Positions 13,899 to 22,441 of a stretch of DNA of 64,000 nt are shown piece by piece; the first letter of the stretch is position 1, and each line of letters starts with the position of its first letter. This DNA comes from Aquabacterium parvum. GTDB taxonomy: Bacteria; Pseudomonadota; Gammaproteobacteria; Burkholderiales; Burkholderiaceae_C. The notes under the pieces were generated by a model. That model was not told where the DNA came from, did not search any database, and saw only the letters and a list, made by a program, of their open reading frames with translations. The position numbers and the translations under genes are program-made. The DNA lies in contig NZ_LFRI01000415.1 in assembly GCF_001447195.1 (NCBI RefSeq), positions 1 through 64,000 on the forward strand, written 5' to 3'.

Positions 13899-15709
13899 GA
13901 CACAGCCCCCTCGAAGCCAGAGGGGTAGCGTTCGCTGACCGCACGCATCAGGACGACAACCTGCAGCAGCTGCGTCATTGCGTCAGTTCCCGGCTTCGTT
14001 GCCAAGAGCAGGACGTCATCGATGGCGGAATCGCCGATCAGGCTGCCACTAAGTGACGCGAGAGAGAAATCGTCATTGACGAGTGATTGGTAGAAGCGCG
14101 ATGTCGGCGGCAGTTGCCGGGCTAGCTCAGGCGCAAGCTGCCCTGAGAGTTTCTGCAATGTCCAGAACACTGCACCTGCCTGAGCCCGAACCAGTAGATC
14201 AGCAGCACCCTGCTGGACACTGGGCGACGAGAGCGAGCCCGGCTCTGGATACTCCATGAAGAAGCCGAACGGCATCGAATCGCAGGGCACAAAGCACTCA
14301 GCGATACCGACTCTCTCAACCAGGTAGCGCAATTCATGAGTCAAGAGCCCCCGCACGTCCTGACCATCGTGAGGAGCCAGGGTGGGATGCCTCACCATGG
14401 CTTGGGCGGCCTGCTCGAGCTGCTGCGTAGACGCCTCGTCAGCGGCTTCATGCCGCGTTTCCGGTGCGCCACCTGCGGCGGAAACGATGCTCAAAGATGC
14501 CGGAGATTGTGGTGATGCCGGGCGCAGACTCCGAAGCGCCTCCTGCGGCACTACGGCACCGCGATCTTCGTCATCGGCTGGTGCACCTGCACTGCCAGCT
14601 TGAGGTGCATTTGAAGTTCCCGACGAGTTGCCACTACCTCCCTGTCGAGCAACTGCTGGGGGCGGTACAGGCGGTGATGGCGGGGCCTTCAGGTCCGCAA
14701 GAGTGACATTGCCATCCATTGCAGACATGAGCTGCAGCATGCGCTTGATGCTTGCTGCGCTCTCGCCGACCCGCTCTGCCAAGGCCACCTCGACCGCGTC
14801 ACAGATTCGATCGACATCGTAGGTCCGAGCATCTCGGAGAAAGTCTTCACTCACTTGGGCAAGCGTGCGCGACACCACGCTCGACCAGAAATCCTCTGGA
14901 TCCAACTCGAACTTGCCCGCCAGCCGGCATAGTGAGTTCAGCCTTGGTTGATACTTGGAGAGGACCTGTTGTCCGGTCAGCTCAATCAATGCTTTGTCGA
15001 GGGCGCCTAGACGCTTGCGCGTGAAAAGCCATCGGCCAATGAGCGCTCGTTTGGCATGGATGCCCTCAGCGGGCAGCAATTCTTCCAGCTTGCGCTCGCT
15101 TAGCGGACCATGCTCTTTCTCGAGGTCGTCGATGATCTCGCCTGCAGCCCTCGCCACTTCCCAGAACTTCAGATCGGAGCGCGCAAGGTTCTCGGATAGC
15201 GCGCTGGCCATGACACGGCGATCACCGGGCCACTTCTTGAAAATGAAGTGGCTGTACTCGAACCGCGGATCGTTTTCGTCTCGGAAAATGTCCTGCGCAA
15301 TGCCCAGGCGAGAGTTCCCGCCCCCGGCCAAGAAGTAGGGCTGTCCAGGGCCCCTGCGAGTGACTTGCAGGGCCACGTCCATGCCGTTGGCCTTCATAGA
15401 TGTACGAATTTCCTCGTACGACTCGTTCACATACTGACGCGGCTGATAAGGGTTGAACCCAACGTCGGCGTTTTTCAGTCGGATCGTGGCGCCGTCGATG
15501 TCCGGATCGTTCAGGTCGACCGTCGATGCCTGAGGGTTTCTGGCGGTCACAGACGCATTGGCCATCGCCTGGCGAATGTCGTTTTCACCAGCCGGCGTGA
15601 CGGAAGACAGGTTTGGCACGCGTCTTCCCCCGCCAAGGACATGGCCAAGTGTTGTAGCGACACCACCACTCGGCACAGGAAGAGGGGGCAGCGACTTGGG
15701 CACTGTCAT
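13895..15709 (-). CDS. parB: ParB-family protein of PFGI-1-class ICEs
   Basis: This 604-aa protein is far longer than chromosomal ParB (about 290 aa). The ParB/Srx-type domain lies at about 80-170: NPYQPRQYVNESYEEIRTSM, then KANGMDVALQV and FLAGGGNSRLGIA. The usual GERR box is replaced by GGNSR. A helix-rich DNA-binding part (about 190-310) follows, then a disordered Pro/Ala/Ser linker and an all-helical C-terminal region. Large ParBs of this type (TIGR03764-like) accompany soj in PFGI-1 elements and may aid maintenance of the excised circle. It overlaps parA by 4 bp. The binding site is unknown; the dispersed palindromes are candidates. Confidence 0.85.
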   Translation of the reverse strand: MTVPKSLPPLPVPSGGVATTLGHVLGGGRRVPNLSSVTPAGENDIRQAMANASVTARNPQASTVDLNDPDIDGATIRLKNADVGFNPYQPRQYVNESYEEIRTSMKANGMDVALQVTRRGPGQPYFLAGGGNSRLGIAQDIFRDENDPRFEYSHFIFKKWPGDRRVMASALSENLARSDLKFWEVARAAGEIIDDLEKEHGPLSERKLEELLPAEGIHAKRALIGRWLFTRKRLGALDKALIELTGQQVLSKYQPRLNSLCRLAGKFELDPEDFWSSVVSRTLAQVSEDFLRDARTYDVDRICDAVEVALAERVGESAASIKRMLQLMSAMDGNVTLADLKAPPSPPVPPPAVARQGGSGNSSGTSNAPQAGSAGAPADDEDRGAVVPQEALRSLRPASPQSPASLSIVSAAGGAPETRHEAADEASTQQLEQAAQAMVRHPTLAPHDGQDVRGLLTHELRYLVERVGIAECFVPCDSMPFGFFMEYPEPGSLSSPSVQQGAADLLVRAQAGAVFWTLQKLSGQLAPELARQLPPTSRFYQSLVNDDFSLASLSGSLIGDSAIDDVLLLATKPGTDAMTQLLQVVVLMRAVSERYPSGFEGAVS

Positions 15710-16635
15710 TGAGCACCCCCTGCTGAGGCGAGCTGCTCGCCACCAGCCTCATCAGCAATCTCACCTCCTGCTGGGTCTTGTGGAGGAGCAAACACCTGAT
15801 CCGGATCGCCCTTGACTCCCCCTGCAAACCAGCCATAGAGCTCGGGAAACAGTTCCCAGGCCAAACGATGCATGACCTCGAATGCCGACAAGATGCGCTG
15901 CCCGCTGACGCGGTTGTGCATGTGTACGGGCACTTGCAACGTCGCAGCCTCGTTGTAGGCCACGGCATCTGGCACGACGGTCGAGAGAAAGCGAACCTCG
16001 TCGCTTTCTTTGAACTCGCTCCGCACCGCATTCAACAGCGCCTTGGCGTTGCGCGTGTACCTGTCTTTGGAAATCAGAACATGCAGAGGCGCCAGCAACG
16101 CAGTGGGCTCTGTGTCCGAGTGCTCCAGGGCCTTGAGCACCTGCAAAGTGCCTGTGGCGAACTCTCGGATGGACTGGCTGTCAGGAGGTAACGGAGAAAT
16201 CAGCGTGTGCGCGGCAAAAGCCGCCGCTGTCTGAACCGGGCCAATGGCGCCCTGGGTGTCGATGAGCACGAAGTCGTAGTTGTCATCGATGAGGGGGGCG
16301 GCAAGCGCACCCTTCAGACGGGTGCGTTGGTCTGCACGGTTGTAGAGCCAGTGCTGCAGTTGGGCCTTGCCATCGTTGGACTTGATGAGGTGCAGGCGGG
16401 GGAGCGAGGTGCGGGAGATGCATTCCTGGTCGATCCACCCTTGGGCGAAGACTTCCACAATCCCCTTCGGGGCCTCGTACTCGAGGGGATAGTGCTTGGA
16501 CAGTGCGGGCTGGATGTCTGCATCGCACAACAGCACCCGGGCGCCCATGTCGGCGAGTACCGCGCCAAGGTTGGCCAGGTTGGTTGTCTTCCCCACTCCG
16601 CCCTTGCTGCTGAGGGCTGTCACTCGTCTTGCCAT
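15706..16635 (-). CDS. parA: ParA/Soj partition ATPase
   Basis: The 309-aa deviant-Walker ATPase has LSSKGGVGKTTNLANL at its N-terminus, LLCDADIQPAL and the Walker B region FVLIDTQGAIG. Such ATPases segregate replicons; in PAPI-1, Soj is needed for stable maintenance of the excised circle. A strong SD (GGAGG) precedes the ATG. It is the first gene inside the element, about 95 bp from tRNA-Lys(CTT), with a terminator hairpin in between, so its promoter must lie very close or be supplied by junction reading in the circle. Confidence 0.93.
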   Translation of the reverse strand: MARRVTALSSKGGVGKTTNLANLGAVLADMGARVLLCDADIQPALSKHYPLEYEAPKGIVEVFAQGWIDQECISRTSLPRLHLIKSNDGKAQLQHWLYNRADQRTRLKGALAAPLIDDNYDFVLIDTQGAIGPVQTAAAFAAHTLISPLPPDSQSIREFATGTLQVLKALEHSDTEPTALLAPLHVLISKDRYTRNAKALLNAVRSEFKESDEVRFLSTVVPDAVAYNEAATLQVPVHMHNRVSGQRILSAFEVMHRLAWELFPELYGWFAGGVKGDPDQVFAPPQDPAGGEIADEAGGEQLASAGGAQ

Positions 16636-16673
16636 TTCGATCCTCCGGTTTTGCGAACCGAGAGGGAAATGAC

Positions 16674-16719
16674 AAAAGCCCCGCGTCTCAACCGTTGTGA
16701 ACGGTTAGGACGCGGGGCT
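16674..16719 (-). terminator. Nested hairpin terminator after tRNA-Lys(CTT)
   Basis: AGCCCCGCGTC (16677-16687) pairs with GACGCGGGGCT (16709-16719). Inside, AACCGTT (16690-16696) pairs with AACGGTT (16700-16706) around a 3-nt loop. On the minus strand a TTTT run follows. It fits an intrinsic terminator for the tRNA transcript, just before parA. Confidence 0.8.
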
Positions 16720-16728
16720 AGGAATTGT

Positions 16729-16804
16729 TGGTGGGCCCTGTAGGATTCGAACCTACGACCAACGGATTAAGAGTCCGCTGCTCTACCAACTGAGCTAAGA
16801 GCCC
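16729..16804 (-). tRNA. tRNA-Lys (CTT)
   Basis: The 76-nt cloverleaf includes an encoded CCA (16731-16729). The acceptor arms GGGCTCT/AGGGCCC pair with one G-T wobble. The D-arm GCTCAGTTGGTAGAGC, anticodon loop CTCTTAA (anticodon CTT) and T-arm GTAGGTTCGAATCCTAC are all intact. It is the inferred integration site: its 3' end faces the element. Confidence 0.97.
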
Positions 16805-16862
16805 GTTTGCATCGTTTTTATCGCCCGCTTGCTGCGCAAGCCAGCGATCAACGAAGACTTAG

Positions 16863-16892
16863 ATTATAGACAATTTTTTGAGCCACTGTCCA
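16863..16892 (-). promoter_or_regulatory. tRNA-Lys(CTT) promoter
   Basis: On the minus strand TGGACA (16892-16887), an 18-bp spacer and a perfect TATAAT (16868-16863) lie about 60 bp upstream of the tRNA 5' end. Confidence 0.75.
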
Positions 16893-16991
16893 GCGCTGTG
16901 AATGTTTTTCAACACTTCCTTCACGCTGCCGGGCTTGATGAGCCCGAAAGGCTTTTTGCGATCGGCTCTCGCCTTTCGCTTTTTTAGCTTT

Positions 16992-17067
16992 TGGTGGGTC
17001 GGGCGAGACTCGAACTCGCGACCAACGGATTAAAAGTCCGCTGCTCTACCGACTGAGCTACCGACCC
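16992..17067 (-). tRNA. tRNA-Lys (TTT)
   Basis: The 76-nt cloverleaf has an encoded CCA (16994-16992). The acceptor arms GGGTCGG/CCGACCC pair perfectly, the D-arm is GCTCAGTCGGTAGAGC, the anticodon loop CTTTTAA gives anticodon TTT, and the T-arm is GCGAGTTCGAGTCTCGC. The D and anticodon arms nearly match those of the CTT gene 187 bp away. Confidence 0.97.
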
Positions 17068-17082
17068 CCAGCAAAGCCTGCG

Positions 17083-17112
17083 ATTGTAGCCCAGGTTTTC
17101 ACTGCAAGTCCA
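17083..17112 (-). promoter_or_regulatory. tRNA-Lys(TTT) promoter
   Basis: On the minus strand TGGACT (17112-17107), an 18-bp spacer and TACAAT (17088-17083) end 15 bp before the tRNA 5' end. The layout mirrors the CTT promoter. Confidence 0.6.
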
Positions 17113-17126
17113 GCCGGGCCGCGAAC

Positions 17127-17951
17127 TCAACGCTGCGGCGTTGCGATCACGACTCGCTCGATCAGCAGTGCAGCGGCCACCATGCCAAAGGTGGCTGTCA
17201 CGGTGACGCTGGAGCCATAGCCTGCACAGTTCAGCGAGCCATCCACGGCCCCGGCCGCATCGACGTCGCCGAGCTCGCAGCGGTCTTGTGGGGGGCGCAC
17301 AGCTTCACGCGAGAACACGCACGTCACGCCCATGCGCCCCTTGCGCGCCGCGCCGTGCCTCTGTCTCAGGCGCTGACGAAGGCTGGCCAGCAAGGGGTCA
17401 TGCGTGACATCGGCCAGATCGGCCACCTCCACCTGGTGCGGCTGCACCTTGCCGCCCGCAGCCCCCACGCAGACCATGGCGCAGCGGTGAGCCAGCGCCC
17501 AGGCTGCGATGGCGGCCTTGGCGCGCACCTGATCGCAGCAGTCGATGACGCCGTCGAGCCGGTCGGCCTGCAGCAACTGAGAAACGTTGTCCTCGTCGAT
17601 GAACTCCTCGACCGCGTGCACCACGCAATCTGGGTGGATCTGGGCAATGCGGTCGCGCAGGGCGTGCACCTTGGCCTGCCCCAGCGTGTCCTCCAAGGCG
17701 TGCACCTGGCGGTTGATGTTGGACTCGGCCACTTGGTCGAGGTCGATCAAGGTGAGCTCGGCCACGCCGCTGCGCGCCAGGGCCTCGGCCGTCCACGAGC
17801 CCACGCCACCGACGCCCACGACCGCGATGCGCGCACCGCGCAAGCGCTCGTAGCCTGTCGGGCCGTGCAAGCGACGCAGGCCGCCAAAGCGTCGATCCGG
17901 GTCAGGGCGACTGGCCTGGGCAAGCAGCTCTGCCTGGGTTTTGTTGCTCAT
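17127..17951 (-). CDS. tcdA: tRNA threonylcarbamoyladenosine dehydratase
   Basis: This 274-aa E1/ThiF-like enzyme uses ATP to cyclise t6A37 to ct6A in ANN-decoding tRNAs, including tRNA-Lys. The Rossmann motif VVGVGGVGSWTAEALARSG lies at about 44-62, followed by IDLDQVAESNINRQ and the ATP-site region IDCCDQVRAK. The conserved ending SLNCAGYGSSVTVTATFGM is present. Length is normal (E. coli TcdA 268 aa). It sits directly upstream of tRNA-Lys genes, whose products are probable substrates; this may be coincidence. It follows cpoB by 76 bp. Confidence 0.92.
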   Translation of the reverse strand: MSNKTQAELLAQASRPDPDRRFGGLRRLHGPTGYERLRGARIAVVGVGGVGSWTAEALARSGVAELTLIDLDQVAESNINRQVHALEDTLGQAKVHALRDRIAQIHPDCVVHAVEEFIDEDNVSQLLQADRLDGVIDCCDQVRAKAAIAAWALAHRCAMVCVGAAGGKVQPHQVEVADLADVTHDPLLASLRQRLRQRHGAARKGRMGVTCVFSREAVRPPQDRCELGDVDAAGAVDGSLNCAGYGSSVTVTATFGMVAAALLIERVVIATPQR

Positions 17952-18027
17952 GCGTCACCCAGGGCCGTTCTCGGCCGTTGCGGCATGGCGACGTCCTGCA
18001 CGCCGGCAACCTGACTCCACGGCACGC

Positions 18028-18861
18028 TCATTTGCCCTTGCGCGCCGGAGCCTTGGCGGGCGCGAGCAGCAGCAGGCGATCGCGTGCGGCCTGCGCGGCC
18101 TCGGTCTGCGGATGCTGACGAACCAGTTGCTCGAGCGTGCGACGGGCCGCCTCGTTGTCCTTGAGCTCGGACTGGCAGTTGGCGATGGAGAGCATGGCCT
18201 CGGGGGCACGCAGGTGATCCGGGGCGCGCTCCACCAAAGCACGGAAAGCCTTGATGGCTTCCTTGTGGTCACGCAGGCCGTAGTGGGCATTGCCCAGCCA
18301 ATACTGGGCCGACTCGGCGTACCCGGTCTGGGGGTAGCGCTTGAGGAATGCATTCAGGGCTGCGGCACCACCCGCAAAGTCGGCGGCACGCAAGCGCGCG
18401 ATGGCGTCATCGAAGGCGCGTTTTTCGTCGGCGTCGGCCAGGAAGGTTTTGCCATCGACGGTCATCGATTGAGGCTCGAGCTTGCGCACGCGCTCGTCGA
18501 AAGCGGACTGAGCGTCTTTCTGCTTGCGTTGCAACTCGGAGGCGTCGCGCTGCAGCACCTCGACGCTGCCTCGCTGGCTGGCCACTTCGCCACGCAGCAG
18601 CTCGATCTGGGCATTCATGTCAAGCAAGCTGCGGCGCAATTGCTCCACTTGGGCGGACAAGGCCTGCAAGCGGGCGTCAGCAGACTCCGCATCCTGCTTG
18701 CGCTGCTGGCGCATTTCCAGGATGGCACGGCGAGCTTCGTCGTCATCGAAGATGCCCGCGTGCGACGTCAGGGGCGCGATCAAGGCAGCCAGGCACACAG
18801 CCTGGCACAGGGCCAGGCCGCGCCAGCGCCCCATGCGGATGGTGAGGGGCGCGAAGTTCAT
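18028..18861 (-). CDS. cpoB: Cell division coordinator CpoB (YbgF)
   Basis: This 277-aa periplasmic protein links peptidoglycan synthesis (PBP1B) with Tol-mediated outer membrane constriction. It has a signal peptide ending at SHA-G (about 35), a trimerising coiled coil (about 45-115: LQALSAQVEQLRRSLLDMNAQ region) and three TPR-like repeats (about 150-260: AFLKRYPQTGYAESAQYWLG, AFRALVERAPDHLRAPEAML, LEQLVRQHPQTEAAQAARDR). A basic tail ends it. It overlaps the pal stop by one base, the usual tolB-pal-cpoB arrangement. Confidence 0.93.
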   Translation of the reverse strand: MNFAPLTIRMGRWRGLALCQAVCLAALIAPLTSHAGIFDDDEARRAILEMRQQRKQDAESADARLQALSAQVEQLRRSLLDMNAQIELLRGEVASQRGSVEVLQRDASELQRKQKDAQSAFDERVRKLEPQSMTVDGKTFLADADEKRAFDDAIARLRAADFAGGAAALNAFLKRYPQTGYAESAQYWLGNAHYGLRDHKEAIKAFRALVERAPDHLRAPEAMLSIANCQSELKDNEAARRTLEQLVRQHPQTEAAQAARDRLLLLAPAKAPARKGK

Positions 18862-19421
18862 CAGCGGTCCTTGATTTCAGCGCGGCGGTTCTGGGCCCAC
18901 GCCTCTTCGGTGCCACCTTGGGCGGCAGGACGCTCTTCGCCGAAGCTCACGGCCTCGATCTGGTCGGCCGAAACGCCCAGCAGGGTCAGGGACTTCTGCA
19001 CGGCTTCGGCGCGCTTTTGGCCCAGGGCCAGGTTGTACTCGCGGCCACCGCGCTCGTCGGTGTGGCCTTCGACGATGATCTTCTTGGCCTTGTTGGCGTT
19101 CAGGCGCTTGGCGTGACCGGCGATGCCGTCGCGGAACTCGTCCTTGACGATGAAGCTGTCGAAGTCGAAGTAGACGACCCTGGGCAGGTTGCCGAAAGCA
19201 GCGTCGTTGGCAGTCGGGTCGACCACCACCGGGGTGATGTTGCTGGCGGCGGTGCCACGGCCATCGTTGAGGCCCTTGCTGGCGTCTTCGATGGGTGCTG
19301 CCTTGCCAGCGTTTTCGTCGAGCTTGACGTTGGAGCCGCAGGCGCCGAGCAAGGCTGCAGCGGCGAGAGCGGTGCCCAGCAGGGCGAAGCGAGACAGGAA
19401 GGGGCGAGCGGTGTGTTGCAT
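18861..19421 (-). CDS. pal: Peptidoglycan-associated lipoprotein Pal
   Basis: This 186-aa outer-membrane lipoprotein has the lipobox LLGAC (Cys about 28), a short linker and an OmpA-like domain with VYFDFDSFIVKDEF, EGHTDERGGREYNLALGQ and KRAEAVQKSL. Pal binds peptidoglycan and TolB and supports constriction at division. The SD (GGAGAAA) is good. It lies between tolB and cpoB in the conserved order. Confidence 0.96.
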   Translation of the reverse strand: MQHTARPFLSRFALLGTALAAAALLGACGSNVKLDENAGKAAPIEDASKGLNDGRGTAASNITPVVVDPTANDAAFGNLPRVVYFDFDSFIVKDEFRDGIAGHAKRLNANKAKKIIVEGHTDERGGREYNLALGQKRAEAVQKSLTLLGVSADQIEAVSFGEERPAAQGGTEEAWAQNRRAEIKDR

Positions 19422-19444
19422 GGGTTTCTCCTGGAAAGACGAGG

Positions 19445-20779
19445 TCAGCGTCGTTGGGTGAGGTAAGGCCCCCAGACCGGCTCGCGCACATCGGCGACCT
19501 GGGTGGTCAGCTTGGCCTTGATGCGGCCATCGAGCGTTCTGGTCATGAGGACTTCCCGGCCTTGCAGCCGGGTGGCGTAAATCAGTTGCCTGCTGTTGGG
19601 CGCGAAGCCGGGGCTTTCGTCGTCGCGGGTCTCGGTGATGGCCTTGACCTGGCCACTGGAGAGGTCCATCACGTGGACCTTGTAGCCGCGCTCGACCTGG
19701 CCCACGTAGGCCAGCCAGCGCCCATCAGGGCTGATGGCCGGGCTGATGTTGTACGCCCCCGAGAAGGTGACGCGCTGAGCGCTGCCACCGGCCACCGGCA
19801 CGCGGTAGATCTGGGGGCTGCCGCCGCGGTCGCTGACGAAGTAGAGCGTGGCGCCGTCAGGTGACCAGGCGGCCTCGGTGTCGATGGCGCTGCTTTGTGT
19901 CAGGCGCCGGGTGCCGCCCCCGTCAATGTCGAGGATGTGGATCTGCGAGCCGCCATCGCGGCTGAGCGTGACGGCGAGCTGGCGGCCATCGGGCGACCAG
20001 GCCGGCGCGCTGTTGCTGCCTTTGAAGCCGGCCACCACGCGTCGGCGGCCCGAGGCCACATCGTGCACGATGACCACGGGCTTGCCTGTCTCGAACGAAA
20101 CATAGGCCAGGTTGCGGCCATCGGGCGACCAGGCCGGCGAGATGATGGGTTGGCTGCTGGCCAGCGGCACCTGCGCCCCCTCGCCATCGGCGTCGGCCAC
20201 GATGAGCTGATGCTGCTTGCCCACCTTGCTGACATAGGCGATGCGGGTGGCAAACGCGCCGCGGTCACCGGTGAGTTTCTCGAAGATGTCGTCGGCGATG
20301 CGGTGGGCCATCAGGCGCAGGTCACCAGGGTGCACGGCCTGCGACAGACCTCCCAGGTCCTTGCCCTTGAGGGCGTCCCAGAGCCGGTAACGCACGTCCC
20401 AGCGACCATCGGCCAACTGGGCCACGGAGCCAGCCACCAGGGCATCGACACCACGCCCCTTCCAGTCCGACAGGACTGGCTTGCTGGCGTCGTCAAGCTG
20501 GGTGGACCCAGCGTCTGTGGCCTTGAACAGCCCACTGCGCTCAAGGTCGGCCTGGATCACGGCAGACAAGGCGACCGGACAACGCCCCTCGTCGCGGAAG
20601 CGGGCGATGGCGATCGGGAGCTGGGTGGCGCCGACGCCGGAGATCTCGACGCGAAACTGAGCCAGGGCCGAGGCCACCGGTGCGCCGGCACCCATGGCCA
20701 GCAGGGCCGAGCCCCCGAGCAGACGCAGACAGGCCGAACGTCGTGAATCTGGCGAATCAGGCGAATCGGAAATGGTCAT
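19445..20779 (-). CDS. tolB: Tol-Pal system protein TolB
   Basis: This 444-aa periplasmic beta-propeller connects Pal with TolA. The N-terminal alpha/beta domain (about 40-170) precedes repeated propeller blades, each with a WSPDGR-like motif (PAWSPDGRNLAYVS, PAWSPDGRQLAVTL, AAWSPDGATLYFVS, PAISPDGRWLAYVG). The signal peptide carries a pair of arginines (DSRRSACLRLLGG), so Tat export is conceivable. The ATG at 20779 was preferred; an in-frame GTG at 20818 exists. tolA is not upstream: the next gene is rng, while tolA lies at the far right of the window. Confidence 0.93.
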   Translation of the reverse strand: MTISDSPDSPDSRRSACLRLLGGSALLAMGAGAPVASALAQFRVEISGVGATQLPIAIARFRDEGRCPVALSAVIQADLERSGLFKATDAGSTQLDDASKPVLSDWKGRGVDALVAGSVAQLADGRWDVRYRLWDALKGKDLGGLSQAVHPGDLRLMAHRIADDIFEKLTGDRGAFATRIAYVSKVGKQHQLIVADADGEGAQVPLASSQPIISPAWSPDGRNLAYVSFETGKPVVIVHDVASGRRRVVAGFKGSNSAPAWSPDGRQLAVTLSRDGGSQIHILDIDGGGTRRLTQSSAIDTEAAWSPDGATLYFVSDRGGSPQIYRVPVAGGSAQRVTFSGAYNISPAISPDGRWLAYVGQVERGYKVHVMDLSSGQVKAITETRDDESPGFAPNSRQLIYATRLQGREVLMTRTLDGRIKAKLTTQVADVREPVWGPYLTQRR

Positions 20780-20932
20780 GGGGCGAATCAAAACAGCGGA
20801 GCGGATCCTGGGGATCACAGAGATGGAGCACCCTCGATTGTGCCGTGGCTTGGCGGTGTCTTCGCTTGGCTGGCCTGGTGACCGGATGCGTTTCGGGTCA
20901 ACTTCTGTAAAGCCTGGCAGCCAAGGCAGACG

Positions 20933-22432
20933 TCAAAGCAGCACGATGTCGTACTGCTCAGGCGACATCGAGGGCTCGGTGCGCAAGGACACGGGCTTGC
21001 CGATGAAGTCGCTCAGGCCCGCCAGGTGGGCGCTTTCTTCGTCGAGCAGCATCTCCACCACGGCGGCGCTGGCCACAACGCGGAACTCCTTGGGGTTGAA
21101 CTGCCGGGCCTCGCGCAGGATCTCGCGCAGGATGTTATAGCAGACGGTGCGCGCGGTCTTGACCTGGCCCCTGCCCTCGCAGGTCGGGCAAGGTTCGCAC
21201 AGCATGTGGGCCAGCGACTCGCGGGTGCGCTTGCGCGTCATCTCGACCAGGCCCAGCGGCGAGAACCCGCTGACCGTGACCTTGGTGCGGTCGCGCCCGA
21301 GCTGCTTGCGGAACTCGGCCAGCACGTTGTCGCGGTGGTCCTCGCGCAGCATGTCGATGAAGTCGATGATGATGATGCCGCCCAGGTTGCGCAGGCGCAG
21401 CTGACGCGCGATCGCCTGCGCCGCTTCCAGGTTGGTCTTGAAAATGGTGTCGTCGAAGTTGCGCGCGCCCACGTAGCCACCGGTGTTGACGTCGACGGTG
21501 GTCAGCGCCTCGGTCTGGTCGACGATGAGGTAGCCGCCCGACTTGAGCTCGACGCGGCGGGCCAGCGCGCGCTCGATTTCCGTGTCGATGTTGTAGAGGT
21601 CGAAGATGGGTCGCTCGCCCTTGTAGTGGGCCAGTTTGTCGACCGCAGTGGGGGTGAACTCGGCGCCAAAGGCCTTGAGCGCATCGAACTGGATCATCGA
21701 GTCGATGCGGATGGTCTGCACCTGTTCGGTGACCAGGTCGCGCAGCACGCGCTGGGCCAGGTTGAGCTCCTGGTAAAGCAGCGTGCCTGGAGGCGCCTTC
21801 ATGCCCTGCTCGCGCACGGTGCCCCAGGTCTTGCGCAGGTAGGCGATGTCGAGCGCGAGCTCTTCGTCGGTCGCGTCTTCGGCGTTGGTGCGCAGGATGA
21901 AGCCGCCCGAGCGAGTGCGGCCTTCGCGCACATTGGCTTCGGCGATCAGGCGCTGCATGCGCTCGCGCAGCTGTTCGCGCTGCTCGGGCGAGCCGATTTT
22001 TTGCGAAATGCCCAGGTGGTCGTCCTGCGGCAGGAAAACGAGCAGGCGACCGGCCACGCTGATCTGGGTGGACAGGCGCGCGCCCTTGGTGCCGATCGGG
22101 TCCTTGATGACCTGGACCATGAGGGTCTGGCCCTCGTGCACGCGCTTTTCGATGGGCACCTGCACCTCACCCGGGCGGGCGTGCTTGGGGCCGCCGTCCT
22201 CGCGGTGCAGGTCGGCCACGTGCAGGAAGGCCGCGCGTTCCAGGCCGATGTCGATGAAAGCCGACTGCATGCCCGGCAGCACGCGCACCACCTTGCCGGC
22301 GTAGATGTTGCCCACCAGGCCGCGCTCGAGCGTGCGCTCGACGTGCAACTCCTGCACGGCGCCGCTCTCGATGATGGCGACGCGGGTTTCCTGGGGGGTC
22401 CAGTTGATGAGGATGTCTTGGGAATGGGGCAT
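20933..22432 (-). CDS. rng: Ribonuclease G
   Basis: This 499-aa RNase E/G-family endonuclease processes 16S rRNA 5' ends and degrades mRNA. Residues 40-110 form the S1-like domain (AGKVVRVLPGMQSAFIDIGL). The catalytic region includes GGIIIIDFIDM (metal-binding Asp) and VSGFSPLGLVEMTRKR. The zinc-link cysteines are in CEPCPTCEGRG (about 405). It lacks the long RNase E scaffold and is close to the E. coli RNase G length (489). It ends about 150 bp before tolB. Confidence 0.95.
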   Translation of the reverse strand: MPHSQDILINWTPQETRVAIIESGAVQELHVERTLERGLVGNIYAGKVVRVLPGMQSAFIDIGLERAAFLHVADLHREDGGPKHARPGEVQVPIEKRVHEGQTLMVQVIKDPIGTKGARLSTQISVAGRLLVFLPQDDHLGISQKIGSPEQREQLRERMQRLIAEANVREGRTRSGGFILRTNAEDATDEELALDIAYLRKTWGTVREQGMKAPPGTLLYQELNLAQRVLRDLVTEQVQTIRIDSMIQFDALKAFGAEFTPTAVDKLAHYKGERPIFDLYNIDTEIERALARRVELKSGGYLIVDQTEALTTVDVNTGGYVGARNFDDTIFKTNLEAAQAIARQLRLRNLGGIIIIDFIDMLREDHRDNVLAEFRKQLGRDRTKVTVSGFSPLGLVEMTRKRTRESLAHMLCEPCPTCEGRGQVKTARTVCYNILREILREARQFNPKEFRVVASAAVVEMLLDEESAHLAGLSDFIGKPVSLRTEPSMSPEQYDIVLL

Positions 22433-22441
22433 GCGGGCAAT

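Larger units (their letters stand above)
1..16728. mobile_element. Right-hand part of an integrative and conjugative element at tRNA-Lys
   Basis: Every gene from the left edge to the tRNA-Lys(CTT) gene is on the minus strand and most are ICE-backbone types: ParA/Soj, a PFGI-1-type ParB, DUF2857, TIGR03761 (PFL_4669 family), a probable DUF3158 protein, SSB and DnaB. In pKLC102 and PAPI-1-type elements soj sits next to the tRNA-Lys attachment gene, and here parA starts about 95 bp from the 3' end of tRNA-Lys(CTT). The region looks less GC-rich than the DNA to its right and switches abruptly to housekeeping genes after the tRNAs. No integrase, relaxase or T4SS gene is visible, so the element continues past the left edge. 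The exact att core is inferred to be the tRNA 3' end, not seen as a repeat. Confidence 0.85.

Noticed and set aside
1-16728. Insertion sequences, toxin-antitoxin pairs or restriction systems in the element
   Set aside because: No transposase, toxin or restriction endonuclease could be recognised; the adenine methylase stands alone.
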